Assembly: GCA_026989405.1 (NCBI GenBank)
Contig: JALSJL010000438.1
Span: forward strand, 1 to 10,530
Direction: 5' to 3'
DNA: 10,530 bases
From: Marinosulfonomonas sp.
Lineage (GTDB): Bacteria; Pseudomonadota; Alphaproteobacteria; Rhodobacterales; Rhodobacteraceae
The notes beneath the pieces are model-generated. The model saw only the letters and a program-made list of their open reading frames with translations, was not told the origin of the DNA and made no database searches. A program made the position numbers and the translations under genes. Below are positions 6,874 through 10,530 of this stretch, piece by piece (the stretch's first letter is position 1; each line of letters opens with the position of its first letter).

Positions 6874-8142
6874 TCAATCTTCCAGCGTGATCAGGGCGTG
6901 GCGCTTCTTGCCCGCGCTCAGCTTGACGGGCGAAGCCAGCGCCCTGGCATCCAGCATCAAGCCGGCATCGCGCAATGGCTCGTCGTCCAGCCGCGCGCCG
7001 CTGTCGGCGATCAGCCGCTTGGCAGCCTTGCCCGATTCCACCAGCCCCGAGCGCACCAGAAGCTGCACGACCGAGATCCCGTCGCCGACATCCTCGGCGC
7101 TCAGCGCAAGCGTCGGCAGATCGTCGCCGGTGCCGCCCTTTTCAAACACCTCGCGCGCCGTCGCCTCGGCCGCCGCCGCCGCCTCGGCCCCGTGGCACAG
7201 CGTTGTGACCTCGCGGGCCAGCCTGATCTTGGCCTCGTTGATTTCCGAGCCCTCCAGCGCCCCGAGGCGCTCGCATTCCTCGACCGGCAGCTCGGTGTAA
7301 AGCTTCAGGAACCGCCCGACATCGGCATCGGTGGTGTTGCGCCAGTATTGCCAGAATTCATAGGGGCTCAGCATCTCGGCATTGAGCCAGACCGCGCCGC
7401 CCGCGCTCTTGCCCATCTTCTTGCCGTCAGAGGTGGTCAGAAGCGGCGTGGTCAGCCCGAACACCTCGACCCCGCGCATGCGCCGGGTCAGGTCGATGCC
7501 GTTGACGATATTGCCCCACTGGTCCGAGCCGCCCATCTGCAAGAGACAGCCGTAGCGCCGGTTCAGTTCCATGAAATCATAGGCCTGCAGGATCATGTAG
7601 TTGAATTCGAGAAAGCTCAGCGACTGCTCGCGTTCCAGCCGCAGCTTCACGCTGTCGAAGCTGAGCATCCGGTTGACGGAAAAATGCCGCCCGACGTCAC
7701 GCAGAAACTCGAGGTAGTTCAGCCCGTCGAGCCATTCGGCGTTGTTGACCATGATGGCATCGGAAGGGCCGTCGCCAAAGCTCAGGTACTTGTCGAACAC
7801 CTGCCGGATGCCCGCGATGTTCTCATCGATCTGCTCGGGGCTGAGTAACGGGCGTTCATCGGCGCGGTCGGTCGGGTCGCCCACCTTGGTCGTGCCCCCG
7901 CCCATCAGCGCGATCGGCCGGTGCCCGGTTTTCTGCAGCCAGCGCAGCATCATGATCTGGATCAACGAGCCCACATGCAGCGATTTCGCCGTTGCGTCAA
8001 AGCCGATATAGCCCGGCACCACCCCCTTGTTCAGCGCATCGTCAAGCCCCTGATAATCGGTGCAGTCGGCCAGGAAGCCGCGCTCGATCATCACGTTCAG
8101 AAACTCCGATTTGGGCTGGAAGGTCATCGCTGTTTTGTCCAT
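6874..8142 (-). CDS. tyrS: Tyrosyl-tRNA synthetase
   Basis: This 422-residue cytoplasmic class Ic aminoacyl-tRNA synthetase charges tRNA-Tyr with tyrosine. The Rossmann catalytic domain carries YIGFDATAKSLHVGSL (45-60), where LHVG is the HIGH signature, then ALMGGGTTKVGDPT (78-91) and LLQMGGSDQWGNIVNG (200-215) for tyrosine and ATP binding. KKMGKS (241-246) is the KMSKS loop. A helical anticodon-recognition region follows, with an Ala-rich stretch near 319-329. A C-terminal S4 RNA-binding domain covers about 356-422 (VVQLLVRSGLVESGKAAKRLIADSGARLD). Length and motif order are normal. Two starts are possible: 8142 (MDKTAM) or 8127 (MTFQPKSEF), the latter being where I recall many homologues beginning. 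Neither has a strong ribosome binding site (AGGGGG lies about 13 bases before 8142). It is divergent from the AnmK-like gene, 50 bp away, and convergent with xdhC. Confidence 0.97.
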   Translation of the reverse strand: MDKTAMTFQPKSEFLNVMIERGFLADCTDYQGLDDALNKGVVPGYIGFDATAKSLHVGSLIQIMMLRWLQKTGHRPIALMGGGTTKVGDPTDRADERPLLSPEQIDENIAGIRQVFDKYLSFGDGPSDAIMVNNAEWLDGLNYLEFLRDVGRHFSVNRMLSFDSVKLRLEREQSLSFLEFNYMILQAYDFMELNRRYGCLLQMGGSDQWGNIVNGIDLTRRMRGVEVFGLTTPLLTTSDGKKMGKSAGGAVWLNAEMLSPYEFWQYWRNTTDADVGRFLKLYTELPVEECERLGALEGSEINEAKIRLAREVTTLCHGAEAAAAAEATAREVFEKGGTGDDLPTLALSAEDVGDGISVVQLLVRSGLVESGKAAKRLIADSGARLDDEPLRDAGLMLDARALASPVKLSAGKKRHALITLED

Positions 8143-8192
8143 TCTGACGGTTGAGCCCCCTCTATAGCGGCGGGCGTGCGGAAGGAAAAGCC
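8143..8192. promoter_or_regulatory. Compact divergent promoter region, tyrS / anmK-like gene
   Basis: Only 50 bp separate the two start codons. On the minus strand TATAGA (8166-8161) is a possible -10 for tyrS, with a weak TTTTCC 17 bases upstream (8189-8184). That would give a very short tyrS leader and would favour the inner start at 8127. On the plus strand GAAGGA (8181-8186) is a clear ribosome binding site, six bases before the anmK-like ATG. A plus-strand promoter is not evident here and could lie inside the tyrS 5' coding region. Confidence 0.35.
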
Positions 8193-9314
8193 ATGCCGGA
8201 ACACAAAGCGGTCTGGGCGCTGGGGGCCTCTTCGGATGTGTCCCTGTCGGGTATCAGCGCGGCAACGGTCCTTGGCGACGGCCATGACGTCTTTGCGCTG
8301 GGGCAGGCTGCGTTCAGGCCCTATACCGGGGCCGAGCGGGACATGCTGCGCGCGGCCCTTGGCCAATGGTCCGGCCCCGATGTCGAGGCCGCCGCCGAAG
8401 TGGTCGAAACCGCGCATGGTGAATTGCTGGCCGGGTTTTCCGGTTGCGAGCTTGTGGGCTTTGACGGGCATGTGCTGGCCCATGACCCGGCCGGGGCGCG
8501 CCGGCTGCAGCTGGGCAACGGCGCGTTGCTGGCCGAATTGCTCGGCCGCCCGGTCGTCTGGGATTTTCACAGCGGCGACATGGAACTGGGCGGGCAGGGC
8601 GCGCCGCTTGCGCCGTTTTTTTTGCATGCGCTTGCGCGCCACGGTGACATCGGCCGTCCGGTGGTGTTTGTCGACACCGGCGCGACGCTTGCGATGACAC
8701 GGGTCGATCCGGGCCGGCAGACGCCCGAGGAGCCGGGGGCGGTATTTGCCTTCGAAGCGGGCCCCGGGCCGGAAGCCGTAGCACCGTTTCTGCCGGAGGC
8801 TCAAGGGGTTGGCGATGTCCCGCTCGATGGTGGCCGGGTCTGCCATGACACGCTGGAGCGGTATCTGGGCGGGGCGTGGTTTTCGCGTCTTCCACCGAAA
8901 TCGGTCCCGACCGGGCAAGTCCGGGCCCTGGCGGACGAGCTGTGCGCCCTTGCCCCCGCCGACCGGCGCGCAACGATGCGCGCGATCACCGCAAGAACGG
9001 TGCAACGGGGGCTTGAGCTTTTTGACCGGAGGCCGGACAGTGTCATTCTGTATGGCCCGCACAGGGATGACGCGACACTGCGCGACGCGCTGGCAAGGGA
9101 CTGCCGCTGCGATGTGCTTGCGACAGAGCAGTTGGGCCTGGATGGCGAGCACATGCGCGCCCGCGCCATCGCCCATCTTGCGCTGCGCGTGGCGCGCGGT
9201 CTGACCACGAGTTGTCCGGCCACAACCGGGGTGGCAGCGGCTGTCGGCGGCGGGCGTCTCAGCCGGCCGAGCGGGCAGTTCCCGGCGGCGGGGCCCCTGG
9301 CAGGGGGGCTCTGA
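8193..9314 (+). CDS. AnmK-family protein (anhydro-N-acetylmuramic acid kinase homologue) with degraded kinase motifs
   Basis: True AnmK phosphorylates and opens 1,6-anhydro-MurNAc during peptidoglycan recycling. This 373-residue protein is about normal length and keeps the family framework: GFDGHVLAHDPAGARRLQLGNGALLAELLGRPVVWDFHSGDMELGGQGAPLAPFFLHALARHG (89-151), LPPKS (233-237), EQLGLDGEHMRARAIAHLALR (312-332) and TTGVAAAVGGGRL (344-356). The aspartate at 129 is where I would place the catalytic base. Several nucleotide and sugar motifs are altered, however: SGTSLDGID is SDVSLSGIS (14-22), the NIGGIAN loop is VDTGATLAM (160-168), FDTGPGN is FEAGPGP (187-193), and the GGGxxN loop is YGPHRDD (287-293). 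It may be an inactive or repurposed homologue, so I give no anmK symbol. The start at 8193 has GAAGGA six bases upstream. The frame has no internal stops and is divergent from tyrS. Confidence 0.85.
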   Translation: MPEHKAVWALGASSDVSLSGISAATVLGDGHDVFALGQAAFRPYTGAERDMLRAALGQWSGPDVEAAAEVVETAHGELLAGFSGCELVGFDGHVLAHDPAGARRLQLGNGALLAELLGRPVVWDFHSGDMELGGQGAPLAPFFLHALARHGDIGRPVVFVDTGATLAMTRVDPGRQTPEEPGAVFAFEAGPGPEAVAPFLPEAQGVGDVPLDGGRVCHDTLERYLGGAWFSRLPPKSVPTGQVRALADELCALAPADRRATMRAITARTVQRGLELFDRRPDSVILYGPHRDDATLRDALARDCRCDVLATEQLGLDGEHMRARAIAHLALRVARGLTTSCPATTGVAAAVGGGRLSRPSGQFPAAGPLAGGL

Positions 9315-9336
9315 CAAAAGTTGCGGCGCCCGGGTT

Positions 9337-9364
9337 CTTGAACCGGCGAAAACAGACCCCAAGT
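9337..9364 (+). promoter_or_regulatory. Candidate RpoH (heat-shock sigma) promoter for the eRF1-like gene
   Basis: A -35-like CTTGAA (9337-9342) and a -10-like CCCCAAGT (9357-9364) are separated by 14 bases. The well-known RpoH consensus is CTTGAA(A) and CCCCATnT with about this spacing, and alphaproteobacterial RpoH proteins use similar elements. The -35 matches fully; the -10 keeps CCCCA and the final T but has A for T at position 6. Transcription would begin near 9371, giving a leader of about 40 bases to the ATG at 9410. It is assigned by sequence match only. Confidence 0.5.
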
Positions 9365-9383
9365 GCAGGGCAAGCCACTGGGG
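9357..9383 (+). other. Imperfect inverted repeat over the promoter -10 and start region
   Basis: CCCCA-(A)-GTG (9357-9365) pairs with CACTGGGG (9376-9383), giving an 8-bp stem with one bulged A and a ten-base loop. It overlaps the candidate -10 element and transcription start. It could be an operator, or a hairpin in read-through transcripts from the upstream AnmK-like gene. No U tract follows, so a terminator role is unlikely. Confidence 0.3.
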
Positions 9384-9409
9384 CGAATAACAATGAAAGA
9401 GAGACAGTC

Positions 9410-10530
9410 ATGTTGAACATCAAGGAAACCAGCGCGCTGATCGACCGTCTGTCAGCGCTCGAGGGGCCGGTGCTTTCGGTCTATGCCGACGTCAATCCGG
9501 CCAACCCCGACAACAGGGGCAATGCCTGGCGGGTGCGGATCAAGAAGGCCCTGATGGATATCCCCGACATTCACAAGCGCACCGAGCACCGCCCGTCGCT
9601 TTTCGAGGCGATCATGGAACTGGTCGACCAGGACCGCCCGGATGCGCGCACCCTGGCTCTGTTTGCAAAGCAGAACCATCTGGGAAAGACCTTTGTCGAG
9701 CGCGTCGATCTGGATGTTGACCTGCCGGTTGTCGACCTGCGGGCGGGTCGGGTCGACGCCCGCTATGGCGAGCCGTGGATCCTTCCGCTGGTCTATGCGC
9801 TCGATGAATATGAGCGCACGGCGGTCCTGCATCTGGACGGGTCCAGGTGGCGCCTGTTCGAGCTGTTCATGGGCGACATCCGGGAAGTCGACGACATTTT
9901 CGCCGAACTGGACGATGAAGACTGGAAAGAACTGAAAGAGGCCGCCAGGTTCATTCGCAGCGGCGAGTTGCGGGTCAAGGTCGAGCCGGACCTCTCCGGG
10001 TCGACCAGGGACAGCTGGTCAAAAAAGATGGGCCACTGGCGCCACAAGCTGTATGTCCGCCTGGCGCGTCTGCTTGACAAGGCCCTGCGCGCCATGGGCG
10101 CCGACCGGCTGGTGCTGATGGGCGACGATGCCGAAACCACGGTCTTCAGGAATACGCTGCCCGGGCATCTGCGCGACCGGGTCGTGGCGTTGGTGCCCAA
10201 CCCGAAAGACCTGAACAACCCCCGTATCGGCGACATCAAGAGCCGCGTCCTGCCGGTTCTCGAAGAGGCCGAACGCGCCGCCGAAATGCAGTTGCTGGAC
10301 GAGATCCGCGAACAGCCCGGCATCTGGGGGCTTGGCAAGACCCTCGACGCCCTGCAGATCGGTCAGATCGACACGCTGGTCGTGCCCTACGACACTGACG
10401 CGACGTTCTGGACCTGCCCGGACGACGGCCTGATGGCAGCCGACCCGGAGGTTCTGGAGGCGTTCTGCGACGACATCGAGGAAGTCGCACTGCGCGAGCG
10501 CGTGTTCCAGTTGACACGCGACTACGGCAC
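9410..10530 (+). CDS. Bacterial eRF1-like (baeRF-type) protein without GGQ, 3' end beyond the window
   Basis: At least 373 residues are visible and the frame is open at the right edge. The layout resembles the three-domain archaeo-eukaryotic release factor fold described for bacterial baeRF families. An N-terminal domain opens with GPVLSVYADVNPANPDNRGNAWRVRIKKAL (19-48). A central domain begins with YERTAVLHLDGSRWRLFELFMGDIREVDD (134-162), and its helix KMGHWRHKLYVRLARLLDKALRAMGADRLVLMG (206-238) occupies the place of the GGQ-bearing loop and helix. A C-terminal domain includes EQPGIWGLGKTLDALQIGQIDTLVVPYD (301-328). No GGQ is present in the visible part, so peptidyl-tRNA hydrolysis of the classical kind is doubtful. 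The start is ATG 9410 with AGAGA upstream. No transmembrane segment is seen. Such proteins are proposed to act at ribosomes in rescue or stress; the heat-shock-type promoter upstream agrees with that. Family assignment is from recalled patterns. Confidence 0.7.
   Translation, partial: MLNIKETSALIDRLSALEGPVLSVYADVNPANPDNRGNAWRVRIKKALMDIPDIHKRTEHRPSLFEAIMELVDQDRPDARTLALFAKQNHLGKTFVERVDLDVDLPVVDLRAGRVDARYGEPWILPLVYALDEYERTAVLHLDGSRWRLFELFMGDIREVDDIFAELDDEDWKELKEAARFIRSGELRVKVEPDLSGSTRDSWSKKMGHWRHKLYVRLARLLDKALRAMGADRLVLMGDDAETTVFRNTLPGHLRDRVVALVPNPKDLNNPRIGDIKSRVLPVLEEAERAAEMQLLDEIREQPGIWGLGKTLDALQIGQIDTLVVPYDTDATFWTCPDDGLMAADPEVLEAFCDDIEEVALRERVFQLTRDYG

Noticed and set aside
9294..9306. CCCCT-GGC-AGGGG hairpin at the end of the AnmK-like gene as a terminator
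   Set aside because: The stem is only five pairs, lies within the coding sequence and has no U tract after it.
8124..9362. Minus-strand frame of 412 codons opposite the AnmK-like gene
   Set aside because: It has basic, low-complexity composition and no motif. The plus-strand frame has family similarity along most of its length.
9393..9416. Seven-codon leader ORF overlapping the start of the eRF1-like gene
   Set aside because: It has no ribosome binding site of its own and no regulatory codon pattern, and is probably a chance ATG.

Overview
The window is GC-rich bacterial chromosome, almost certainly from an alphaproteobacterium of the Rhodobacteraceae (Roseobacter/Rhodobacter group). The reasons are the base composition, a TyrRS of that group's type next to a divergent AnmK-like gene, an XdhC with the GAVHxAQAL variant, and an intergenic motif (CATCTTGCCCAAATACTCC beside a GCCTCCGGCGGGAG hairpin) that I recall as recurrent in that family. 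No species is claimed.

Positions 1-5587 hold five minus-strand genes, transcribed right to left: a GT61-type glycosyltransferase (5587-4358), a GT2-like glycosyltransferase (4285-3245), a small sulfotransferase (3248-2583), a 778-residue fusion of an eroded sulfotransferase-like domain with a second GT2 domain (2583-247), and the start of a class I/FkbM-like methyltransferase (242 to beyond the window). The last four are packed with ATGA or TGATG overlaps or a 4-bp gap, so they are probably one translationally coupled operon. GT61 sits 72 bp upstream and probably belongs to it. The set (two glycosyltransferase types, sulfotransferase, methyltransferase) fits synthesis and decoration of an extracellular or surface glycan. 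The window shows no polymerase, flippase or export gene for it.

Positions 5588-5781 are a divergent intergenic region with several short perfect inverted repeats. To its right is an orphan xdhC/coxI-family gene (5782-6780, +) for molybdenum hydroxylase maturation. It converges on tyrS (8142-6874, -) across a 93-bp gap with three short hairpins. Divergent from tyrS is a full-length AnmK-family gene (8193-9314, +) whose kinase motifs are largely destroyed. It is followed by an incomplete gene (9410 to beyond 10530, +) that resembles the bacterial eRF1-like (baeRF) release-factor families but has no GGQ. This last gene has a good candidate RpoH heat-shock promoter about 70 bp upstream of its start.

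The points most worth following are the sulfotransferase-like/GT2 fusion that mirrors the separate GT2 and sulfotransferase genes beside it, the decayed AnmK homologue, and the eRF1-like gene with its heat-shock-type promoter. I saw no mobile elements, CRISPR arrays, tRNAs or rRNAs. There is no gene-free stretch longer than about 200 bp.
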